Source of the DNA: Fluviicola sp.
Lineage (GTDB): Bacteria; Bacteroidota; Bacteroidia; Flavobacteriales_D; Crocinitomicaceae
NCBI GenBank assembly: GCA_029866325.1
Contig: JARWZO010000007.1
Span: 60,493-124,492, forward strand
Direction of reading: 5' to 3'
DNA length: 64,000 nucleotides
The translations under genes were made by a program, and so were the position numbers. The number at the start of each line of letters is the position of its first letter. Within the stretch, counting starts at the first letter, position 1. Of this stretch, positions 57,864 to 64,000 are shown piece after piece. Below the pieces are notes generated by a model. That model was given only the letters and a program-made list of their open reading frames with translations. It was not told the DNA's origin and made no database searches.

Positions 57864-60038
57864 ATGATGCAACCTTCTATCCGGTACTGCTCCAAGATCT
57901 GTTTGATTCCTTTGCTATTGTTGGCGCAGGTAGTTTTTGCGCAGCCCGATAGCAGTGAGACCATGGTAGCACCGCGATTGAGCCGAAAGATTGAGCTGAA
58001 TCCGGTATTGCTGGTAGAGGCGCTCACGGCGGGAAAGACAGAAGATCTTGAAAAGTTTGAGGCGATTTTTGCGTGGGTGGCGTCGAATATTCAGTACGAT
58101 TACCGCAAGTATTTTTCGGGGAAAGGCAATAGTTCGGAGACGAATATTCGTAGAATTCTGCGCACCAAAAATGCGATCTGTTTTGAATACTCGGCATTGA
58201 TGGACCATTTGTGTGCGCTGGCCGATATACACAACGTCACCGTGACGGGGTATGCCAAAGACCAACTGTTCGACATCAACGATACGATCTATTTCGATAA
58301 CCACGCGTGGAATGCCGTGCAGCTCGACGAGCAATGGTATGTCTATGATGTAACCTGGGCGGGGGGCGGATACGAATACCGCTTGCGGAAGTTTAGTCAG
58401 AAGGTCTACAACTGGCGGCGCAACATCCACCTGAATAAAACCAAGCTGCGGAAAAATGTACTCGTAGTGCGCCATCCGAAAAATGAGTTCTGCAATATTC
58501 CGAAACACAAGGAGAAGAAAGTGCGGATGGTGGAACGGCTTCCGCTTTTCTGGCGCATCATTGATCGTGTATTGAGCTGGATTCCCCTGAGGGCAGTGAT
58601 CGATCACGGAAAAGTGAAAGACAAGGCGTTTTTCCTCACCGAACCGCGATTGTTTGCCATCACACATTTTCCGAATTCGCCGTATTGGGCTTTGACGGAC
58701 GAGATCAGCAATGTGCGCGAGTTTTCAGCCGACAAAAGTTATTACGACCACAACAAGGATCAGTACCTTACGCAGGACCGAGAAGGTAAAATGTGCTTGG
58801 AATGCGATGATTTTTTTGCGTTGGATTCATTGGGACAGTTCAAAGAGAAAGCCATGCAAAGCTTGGCCAATAATCCAAGAAACGGAATTGAACCCGCGGC
58901 GAATTATTTCCACATCGCCCACATTTTCTACAAGGAAGCATACAACACGCTTGATTCATTGGAAAAAGTGTCGGGCTACGATTCGACCGTGTTCTACCTC
59001 GATCTGGCGCGCAAGGAACTGAAACGAAGTCATCCGCAAAACAAGGCGTATTACAAGTTCCATACCTCCAAAGACAACGATAAAGTAAAGCAGCAGCGGA
59101 AAGCGAACCAGCTGCACACGGCTGTCAACATCACCAATGTTTCGAACCTGCGGAAACGGGCCAATAAAATGGAGTCGATAACGCCAAAGATCAAATCCGG
59201 CCAGCGAACGAGCAAGCGCAATCACCGCGCACAGCAGCGTTTTCGACCTAAAAACCCGACAGCCAAACAGCTAAAAGAAGAAACCGCCGAAGGAATCGAA
59301 AACCGGATCGATGATGCCGAAAGTAAACTCGACTCCATGAACGAGCGCATTGATTCGTTGGAAACCGATTTCTTGGTGAGGCTGAACCGGCTCAACGATA
59401 AGGTATGGGAGCAAGGAAAACTGCTTCGTCCGCAAAACTATTACTTCTACCGCTGTGCCAACAGCCGTGTTCAGGATTCGCAAGACAACCGCGATAAGCC
59501 GATAGTTGAATTCCGAGATTCGATCCAGCATTACGAAGATTCGCTGATCGTGACGGTCAACAATCAGGTACTGCTGCCGTCTGATACCTTGTATGCCCAG
59601 TTCATCGAATTGAGTAAACTCATCAAACGACGCGATGCCCAGCAACTGAAAACACTTAAACTTTACGCGCGTCTGTACACCGGAAACATTATTGGGCGCG
59701 ATAGTGTGGAGGCTGTGCGCAGTCGTTTTTTGGAACTCACCAAGAAGGATTACTGCTATTTTTTCAAACACCGCTTGCCCATACTGGATTTCGCCGCCGG
59801 CTATGAGGTTTTCAGGAATCTTCATTATGAACTGTATGCTGCCATAAAGCTCGACAACAAAGCAGAACTGATGCGTCACAAGGCTTTTGTAAAGGAAATC
59901 TCGCTCACCAAAAAACGCGCTGCGCATGTGATCGGTAATAATCTGCGGTATCAGGCGAAGTACAAACGGAAGGTGATGAATGATAAGCGGGAGTATATCC
60001 GCAAACGGAAGGAGGAGAATAAAAAGATAAGGGAGTGA
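57864..60038 (+). CDS. Large secreted transglutaminase-like protein
   Basis: I chose the ATG at 57864 (MMQPSIRYCSKICL, then a hydrophobic stretch and a signal-peptidase-like AQPDSS end); a TTG at 57843 is the only earlier option. Residues 55-165 form a transglutaminase-like core: C106 in NAICFEYSAL, H147 in FDNHAWNAV and D162 in YVYDVTWAGG, a full Cys-His-Asp triad. The remaining 550 residues are highly charged and helical, with a coiled coil at about 470-500 (ENRIDDAESKLDSMNERIDS). Such proteins act as peptidases or scaffolds in Bacteroidota envelopes. Substrate unknown. Confidence 0.82.
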   Translation: MMQPSIRYCSKICLIPLLLLAQVVFAQPDSSETMVAPRLSRKIELNPVLLVEALTAGKTEDLEKFEAIFAWVASNIQYDYRKYFSGKGNSSETNIRRILRTKNAICFEYSALMDHLCALADIHNVTVTGYAKDQLFDINDTIYFDNHAWNAVQLDEQWYVYDVTWAGGGYEYRLRKFSQKVYNWRRNIHLNKTKLRKNVLVVRHPKNEFCNIPKHKEKKVRMVERLPLFWRIIDRVLSWIPLRAVIDHGKVKDKAFFLTEPRLFAITHFPNSPYWALTDEISNVREFSADKSYYDHNKDQYLTQDREGKMCLECDDFFALDSLGQFKEKAMQSLANNPRNGIEPAANYFHIAHIFYKEAYNTLDSLEKVSGYDSTVFYLDLARKELKRSHPQNKAYYKFHTSKDNDKVKQQRKANQLHTAVNITNVSNLRKRANKMESITPKIKSGQRTSKRNHRAQQRFRPKNPTAKQLKEETAEGIENRIDDAESKLDSMNERIDSLETDFLVRLNRLNDKVWEQGKLLRPQNYYFYRCANSRVQDSQDNRDKPIVEFRDSIQHYEDSLIVTVNNQVLLPSDTLYAQFIELSKLIKRRDAQQLKTLKLYARLYTGNIIGRDSVEAVRSRFLELTKKDYCYFFKHRLPILDFAAGYEVFRNLHYELYAAIKLDNKAELMRHKAFVKEISLTKKRAAHVIGNNLRYQAKYKRKVMNDKREYIRKRKEENKKIRE

Positions 60039-60056
60039 TGTTCGTATCAGAAAACA

Positions 60057-60211
60057 GCCACCCTCCCTGCCCTTCCGCCTCAGGCGGAGAGGAATAGTTT
60101 ACGGAAAGTTTTGGAGACACTTATTCTAAACCTGAATTTCGGTTTGTTTCATGTAATTTCTGTTCTTAGGAAATTCGCCTCCTCCCTTGAGGGAGGATTG
60201 AGGAGGGTGGC
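60057..60211. repeat. CCCTCC-type element next to the DUF559 gene, with perfect 10-bp terminal inverted repeats
   Basis: The ends are GCCACCCTCC (60057-60066) and GGAGGGTGGC (60202-60211), perfect complements. Its inside (about 60091-60180) resembles the element at 60651 (ATAGTTTAC and AAAGTTTTGGAGACAC are shared). It lies immediately after the DUF559 stop codon. Confidence 0.8.
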
Positions 60212-60230
60212 ATACTAGATCATCCTTTTA

Positions 60231-60605
60231 TCACTGTCTTAAACAATGAATGACATGTCTTAGTCTCACATGAACCTCGTCAAGATTATGAATAACATCC
60301 CCTTCCGAAAACCGTATCAGCTGATATCCTAACGATTTTAACTTATCTTCTCGATACCTGTCATATTCTCCTTTATTCGCATGAGAACTGCCGTCAATCT
60401 CAATGATTAAACCAATTTCCGGAGCAAAGAAATCCACAATGAATTGATCAATTGGTCGCTGTCTAAGAAAACGTTCACCTGTTTGTTTTCGGGATAATAC
60501 CGCCTTCCAAATAAGTTTTTCTGCGCGAGAAATGGTTTCTGTTCTCAATTCTCTTGCAAATTCTTTTAGCCTCGGGTTGTAATGGTGATGAGTAAATGCA
60601 TTCAT
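60231..60605 (-). CDS. DUF559 domain protein (Vsr/PD-(D/E)XK-like endonuclease)
   Basis: The 124-residue protein opens LKEFARELRTETISRAEKLIW and has RPIDQFIVDFFAPEIGLIIEIDG (quoted in part; about 50-72), the D...E-x-D core of the PD-(D/E)XK fold, followed by SSHANKGEYDRYREDKLKSLG and YQLIRFSEGDV. Family relatives resemble very-short-patch repair endonucleases and often stand beside DNA-processing genes. Here the gene is flanked on both sides by members of a palindromic repeat family (60057-60211 and 60651-60771), so it may be part of, or serve, that mobile repeat. Catalytic activity not shown. Confidence 0.9.
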   Translation of the reverse strand: MNAFTHHHYNPRLKEFARELRTETISRAEKLIWKAVLSRKQTGERFLRQRPIDQFIVDFFAPEIGLIIEIDGSSHANKGEYDRYREDKLKSLGYQLIRFSEGDVIHNLDEVHVRLRHVIHCLRQ

Positions 60606-60650
60606 GTAACTGAATATACTGATTTTTATGTTTTAAACAAATGTTTGATT

Positions 60651-60771
60651 GCCACCCTCCTTTATCCTCCCTCAAGGGAGGAATAGTTTACAGAAAGTTT
60701 TGGAGACACTATTTCTAAACCTGAATTCAGGTTTTGTTTTCATGTTAGTTCCCTTCTTGGGAAATCCACCC
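60651..60771. repeat. CCCTCC-type element upstream of the DUF559 gene
   Basis: It opens GCCACCCTCC, as does the 60057 element, and then CCTCCCTCAAGGGAGG (60669-60684 approximately). From 60685 it continues with the same words as the 60057 element (AATAGTTTAC, AAAGTTTTGGAGACAC, AAACCTGAAT). The far terminal repeat is weak and ends at the stop codon of the 60772 gene. Confidence 0.7.
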
Positions 60772-61491
60772 TTAAAACTTCACATTCCCAAAATATTTTT
60801 TGCTGGTCAGTGTCGCGTGAATCTTGATGCTTCTCGTAGGAGTTTTATCCGAATTGCACGTATACTCTTCTTCGAGTATTGTTTTGAGGTACCAATATTG
60901 GCGGGCCCGGTCGTAAACGTAGGTACTGGTGATCACGGTACGATCACACGAACCGTAGTTGCTTTTGAAGATTATCTTACCCTTTAACACCGAGATTTCA
61001 TGGTGCGAATTACCCGTTTCTGCTCCAGCCGCATGAGCATCTTCTACTACATGATCATTGGAAGTCACCATGCGGTAAACACCGTTTTTAGATTGGAGAA
61101 ACAAGATTACTCTTCTGTATTCTATCCCCTGTTGACCAACATCGTGTTTCGATTCTGACTTTCGAGGCGAACGGGTGGCAAGTACCAACATATCCGGAAT
61201 ACCATCTGCATTAAGGTCGCCCGGATGCAATGCTATTACCTTTTTCGAATCGCGAAACATCTTTCGGGTGAGCACGCTGAAAAACGAACGTGTATCGCTA
61301 AGAGGAACAACTTTGCAAGCCTTTTGTAAAATGAGGGGTGGTCTGACATCATCTAACGCTGTTCTTAGCACCGGAAACGGCAAAAACTCAAGCTTTGCGG
61401 CGTTCATATCGCTGTAAACTGACCGTAAATCTTCTACTTCGTCTGATCGGCACAACAGCAGTAATAAGACGGAAAAACCGATCAGTTTCAT
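60772..61491 (-). CDS. Exported protein with FG-GAP/calcium-loop-like motif
   Basis: A short signal peptide (MKLIGFSVLLLLLC, with Cys14 as a possible lipidation site) precedes about 220 residues. The sequence LHPGDLNADGIPDMLVLA (about 92-109) is the D-x-N-x-D-G-x-x-D loop of FG-GAP/VCBS and dockerin-like proteins, here appearing once. The rest is strand-rich without a recognised domain. It should be periplasmic or surface-exposed. The stop codon lies at the very edge of a palindromic repeat, which may have inserted just behind the gene. Function unknown. Confidence 0.75.
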   Translation of the reverse strand: MKLIGFSVLLLLLCRSDEVEDLRSVYSDMNAAKLEFLPFPVLRTALDDVRPPLILQKACKVVPLSDTRSFFSVLTRKMFRDSKKVIALHPGDLNADGIPDMLVLATRSPRKSESKHDVGQQGIEYRRVILFLQSKNGVYRMVTSNDHVVEDAHAAGAETGNSHHEISVLKGKIIFKSNYGSCDRTVITSTYVYDRARQYWYLKTILEEEYTCNSDKTPTRSIKIHATLTSKKYFGNVKF

Positions 61492-61710
61492 TTGCTAAAA
61501 ATAGCCGATAATGACCTGTGAAACAACCCAATAAAAGCTAATAAACGGTTGCAAATAAAGCAGCTGTAAGTTGGATGAGTAGAATGGTTCTTAGAAAGCC
61601 CATAAGTTGTCTCGATAGTATACTTGAATTATAAAGAACGGATTTCTACATAATTGATCATTCAAAATTCAAATAAAATCCTATATTTAAATCGCTGAAC
61701 GAATAATAAC

Positions 61711-62883
61711 ATGCTATTCACAACAACTATCTCTATGAAATACGCACGCTTAATTCCTTATCTCATCTGCCTTTTGGGGGTATTTACGGGTTTTACTTTA
61801 CAGGCCAAAACAGCTTCTGATACAACTAAAACGAAAGTCAATTCGGTTAAAATTGATTCCAATTCGCACAAAGGTATTCGTGTGATTTGTATTAAAAAAT
61901 ACCGTGAGGATGTTGGTTTCGAACCCAATAGCGAAGGCATCAATCTATATCCTGGTGATTACATCATGGTGAAAATTGATCGCAGGGATTTAGATACGGT
62001 ACGCCGTAATATGAGCCGTTACCGCCTTTGGATCGATGGAATCTGTTTTCCGAATATGAGTCCACACTTTATCAACGAATCAGAGCCTGCGCTTATCTTT
62101 CAACTTGAACGCGACACGGCTGAAAGTTCTCCGTGGCAACTGATGTACAGCAATCCGAATTATTGGAGTTTCCATCACCGTGTAAACGTAAACATGGGAA
62201 CACTCACTAGAGAATACCATAATCCTGACAAAAAGCACCAAATTATACTCTACACCTCCATTTGGTGGGTTCCATGGGTGTTTTATACTTTATTCATTTT
62301 ACTGCTATTCCTCATCATTAAATATGGTCGGGCATTCCTCAAAGACACCTCGTTGTTTTCCGCCAATGGTGTAAAAATCGGTTACAAAGCAATTGACGTC
62401 ACCGACGCTGAAAAAGGAGTGATCAACATCAAAGAAATTCCATACAGCTTGGCACGTTTTCAATTCTTGCTATGGCTAATCGTGATTTTCTTTGGTATTC
62501 TGCACATCTGGATCATTACCGACGTACTCACTTCCCCAACAGGAAGCAGCTTGCTTCTGCTTGGAATTAGTGGTGGTACATTCTATTTGGGTAAAATAAT
62601 CGACACGCCGGCAGCGGGAGGCACCATGACTGCAACAGAAGCCGTAACTGATTTCATAACCAACAACAAACAATCCAAAAGTCTTTTCTTTGATATGTTG
62701 AACGACGGCAAAAGTATCAGTTTACATCGCCTGCAATTATTGTTGTTTACCGTATTCCTGAGCTGTTACTTCGTGATGGAAGTGGTTGGAACACTCATCA
62801 TGCCGCAGTTTGATCAAACCATGCTTGCTTTGATGGGAATCAGTAGTACGATGTATGCGGGGGTGAAAACTACTGAGGCTTAG
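61711..62883 (+). CDS. Hypothetical exported/membrane protein, 390 aa
   Basis: A signal or anchor segment ends near GFTLQAK (about residue 33); an in-frame ATG at 61738 (MKYARLIPYLIC) is an alternative start. About 150 soluble residues follow, ending GTLTREYHNPDKKHQ. Then comes a strong transmembrane helix (about 187-207), a soluble part with SANGVKIGYKAIDVTDAEKG, and two or three more helices (about 253-272, 282-293, 346-370). I recognise no family. It is monocistronic in appearance; a hairpin follows about 27 bases after the stop. Confidence 0.75.
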   Translation: MLFTTTISMKYARLIPYLICLLGVFTGFTLQAKTASDTTKTKVNSVKIDSNSHKGIRVICIKKYREDVGFEPNSEGINLYPGDYIMVKIDRRDLDTVRRNMSRYRLWIDGICFPNMSPHFINESEPALIFQLERDTAESSPWQLMYSNPNYWSFHHRVNVNMGTLTREYHNPDKKHQIILYTSIWWVPWVFYTLFILLLFLIIKYGRAFLKDTSLFSANGVKIGYKAIDVTDAEKGVINIKEIPYSLARFQFLLWLIVIFFGILHIWIITDVLTSPTGSSLLLLGISGGTFYLGKIIDTPAAGGTMTATEAVTDFITNNKQSKSLFFDMLNDGKSISLHRLQLLLFTVFLSCYFVMEVVGTLIMPQFDQTMLALMGISSTMYAGVKTTEA

Positions 62884-62909
62884 ATGCAAATCATATTGAT
62901 GCGGATATA

Positions 62910-62941
62910 GGTGGGAGCACGCGATAAATCGCGTGCCCACC
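62910..62941. repeat. Bulged palindrome after the 61711 gene
   Basis: GGTGG ... GCACGCGAT pairs with ATCGCGTGC ... CCACC over 14 bp, with a 2-base bulge (GA) and a 2-base loop. There is no T-tract. The TCGCG core recalls the palindromes in ftsL (53354) and at the window end (63985). The rest of the bases between 62884 and 63020 hold no gene that I see. Confidence 0.6.
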
Positions 62942-63024
62942 TATTTGCCCCCAAACCTATGGTCAATGATTTACACCTTTCGATCAACCAAACGCTGTGT
63001 TCCTTCATTTACAAGGCTTTCCGC

Positions 63025-63054
63025 TTGCGGTTCTAAAATGGGTATGTATCTTTG
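63025..63054 (+). promoter_or_regulatory. Bacteroidota-type promoter before the 57-aa gene
   Basis: TATCTTTG (63047-63054) is an exact TAnnTTTG box, with TTG at 63025-63027 at a spacing of 19 bases. Transcription should begin near 63060, so the transcript has a leader of about 80 bases that holds the hairpin GCTCTTC-CGG-GAAGAGC (63119-63135). Confidence 0.5.
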
Positions 63055-63143
63055 CCCCGTAATTCGTTACGAAACCCTACTGCCGCCACCGTCATCGGCT
63101 TTGTGATTTCACAACAAGCGCTCTTCCGGGAAGAGCTTCAACT

Positions 63144-63317
63144 ATGATCGATTGTCCAGATTGTAATCTTCCCAAAAACCCTTCGCAAGCGCACATTTTA
63201 GAATCACTCAGGGAAGCATTCGTGCTTTTATTCGTGTTGATGCAATGGATTCAGTCCATCATGAACTTGTTGTGTCTTAGAATTACATTGTTTTGGTGTA
63301 TGCTAGAACAACAGTAA
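63144..63317 (+). CDS. Small cysteine-containing membrane-like protein, 57 aa (candidate)
   Basis: ATG at 63144 opens 57 codons to a TAA at 63315. The product begins MIDCPDCNLPKNPSQAH (a C-x-x-C pair) and then has a hydrophobic stretch, EAFVLLFVLMQWIQSIMN, followed by LLCLRITLFWCMLEQQ. It could be a short membrane protein or a leader peptide for the exonuclease gene that begins 25 bases after its stop. A promoter box and a leader hairpin upstream favour expression. I recognise no family; codon content is odd, so it may be noncoding. Confidence 0.35.
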   Translation: MIDCPDCNLPKNPSQAHILESLREAFVLLFVLMQWIQSIMNLLCLRITLFWCMLEQQ

Positions 63318-63342
63318 TAACAACATTTAAAAATTAGAAAAA

Positions 63343-63888
63343 ATGGCAAAATTATTAGATAAAATAGCAGTAGTAGACATTGAGGCTACCTGTTGGAATG
63401 GCAACGCTCCCGAAGGAATGGTGAGCGATATTATTGAAATTGGCATCTGTTTATTGGATGTGCAAACCGGCGAGATCTCCGACAACCGGAGCATTATCGT
63501 GAAACCGGAACGTTCAACGGTGAGTGATTTCTGCACGGAACTCACCACCCTTACTCCCGAATTTGTGGAACAGGAAGGTATTTCGTACAAAGAAGCTTGC
63601 GCAATCTTGCGGAAAGAGTACCAAACGCAAAGCAGAGCCTGGGCCAGCTTCGGTGCTTATGATCAGAAACAGTTTCAACGTCAGTGCGGAGATTTGGGCA
63701 TAGGTTATCCGTTTGGACCTTCGCATATCAATGTGAAAACACTTTTTGCATTGAAAAACAAGCTCGGACACGAAGTCGGAATGGATGGAGCACTGAAGTT
63801 TCTGAAGATTTCGCTAGAAGGCACTCATCACCGAGGAGTAGACGATGCGAAGAACATCGCCAAGATTTTGCACGCGATTTTAGGGTAA
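63343..63888 (+). CDS. DEDDh 3'-5' exonuclease (ERI-1/KapD-like)
   Basis: The 181-residue protein has all exonuclease motifs: VVDIEATCW (D12 and E14, about 10-18), a conserved S-D-I-I-E-I-G segment, FGAYDQKQFQ (about 103-112), and HHRGVDDAKNIA (about 162-173), giving the DEDDh catalytic set. It lacks any other domain and resembles the stand-alone ERI-1-like/inhibitor-of-KinA pathway exonucleases, which trim RNA or DNA 3' ends. The promoter and a short upstream frame (63144-63317) may belong to the same transcript. The natural substrate is unknown. Confidence 0.88.
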   Translation: MAKLLDKIAVVDIEATCWNGNAPEGMVSDIIEIGICLLDVQTGEISDNRSIIVKPERSTVSDFCTELTTLTPEFVEQEGISYKEACAILRKEYQTQSRAWASFGAYDQKQFQRQCGDLGIGYPFGPSHINVKTLFALKNKLGHEVGMDGALKFLKISLEGTHHRGVDDAKNIAKILHAILG

Positions 63889-63984
63889 ACAATCTCTTTT
63901 ATAACCCATGCGTACCAAACGCAAGCCCGAACACAGTTATGGGTGGGAAATTGTAAATGGAATGATGATCGTTTTGTAGTAGTG

Positions 63985-64000
63985 GTGAGTCGCGACTCAC
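63985..64000. repeat. Perfect 16-bp palindrome at the window edge
   Basis: GTGAGTCGCGACTCAC is its own complement. It may extend beyond the window. The bases from 63889 to here hold only a 23-codon frame (from 63909), which I do not count as a gene. Confidence 0.7.

Noticed and set aside
62884..63340. Retron-type reverse-transcribed RNA suggested by hairpins before the exonuclease gene
   Set aside because: There is no reverse transcriptase gene in the window, and the hairpins are short and unrelated to a retron msr/msd layout.
63909..63980. Small frame MRTKRKPEHSYGWEIVNGMM near the right edge
   Set aside because: Only 23 codons, with no ribosome-binding site or family resemblance.
1..64000. 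tRNA or rRNA genes
   Set aside because: No cloverleaf-type arms with a TTCGA loop and no rRNA-like conserved stretch were noticed on either strand.

Overview
The window looks like chromosome of a Bacteroidota bacterium, most likely a Flavobacteriales relative near Fluviicola/Crocinitomicaceae. The evidence is: secreted proteins with type IX secretion (T9SS) style C-termini, promoter-like boxes of the form TAnnTTTG, many SPII lipoproteins, and a Bacteroidota-type dcw cluster (mraZ, rsmH, an FtsL-like gene, a PASTA-bearing ftsI, murE, mraY, murD, ftsW, murG, murC, ftsQ, ftsA, ftsZ). The genus is inferred from gene style only. I saw no rRNA, tRNA or CRISPR array.

Layout. 1-4842 is an accessory island: an edge-truncated Fic AMP-transferase with a promoter-overlapping palindrome, a 48-aa protein, an orphan gene, a probable NADAR remnant, a P-loop ATPase-TIR protein and a KilA-N protein. 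4919-17931 is one long minus-strand surface-glycan locus of thirteen mostly overlapping genes. Its first four genes (UbiA-type transferase, DprE1-DprE2 fusion, HAD phosphatase, GT-C glycosyltransferase) read as a complete route for making and using polyprenyl-phosphoryl-D-arabinofuranose. They are followed by Wzz, an O-antigen ligase/polymerase, an SGNH hydrolase, a polysaccharide deacetylase, a carbamoyltransferase with SxtJ and DUF5989 partners, and a GNAT enzyme. Two diverged 270-bp tandem repeats with long hairpins interrupt the end of this locus.

18049-32492 is mixed housekeeping and envelope genes: YjjG, upp, an ABC exporter coupled to a substrate-binding-like protein, two lipoproteins, a GT22-like enzyme, ahcY, a tandem pair of tail-anchored proteins, a phosphodiesterase-like lipoprotein, a T9SS cargo protein and a prohibitin-like lipoprotein. 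32924-54900 is the dcw division and peptidoglycan cluster, all on the minus strand, reading yqeY < ftsZ < ftsA < [RAYT transposase, T9SS adhesin] < ftsQ < murC < murG < ftsW < two orphan genes < murD < mraY < murE < ftsI < ftsL < rsmH < mraZ. MurE carries the meso-diaminopimelate signature. Almost every gap in this cluster, and even the ftsL coding region, holds a different palindromic repeat.

55166-64000 is again accessory: an orphan membrane protein, an SBD-HNH endonuclease, a small basic protein, a large transglutaminase-like protein, a DUF559 endonuclease bracketed by a dispersed CCCTCC-type repeat family, an FG-GAP-like protein, an orphan membrane protein and a DEDDh exonuclease.

The strongest candidates for something under-described are the D-arabinose lipid-donor operon with its fused DprE1-DprE2 enzyme, the two unknown genes between murD and ftsW, the ATPase-TIR protein, and the palindromes inserted in frame in ftsL.
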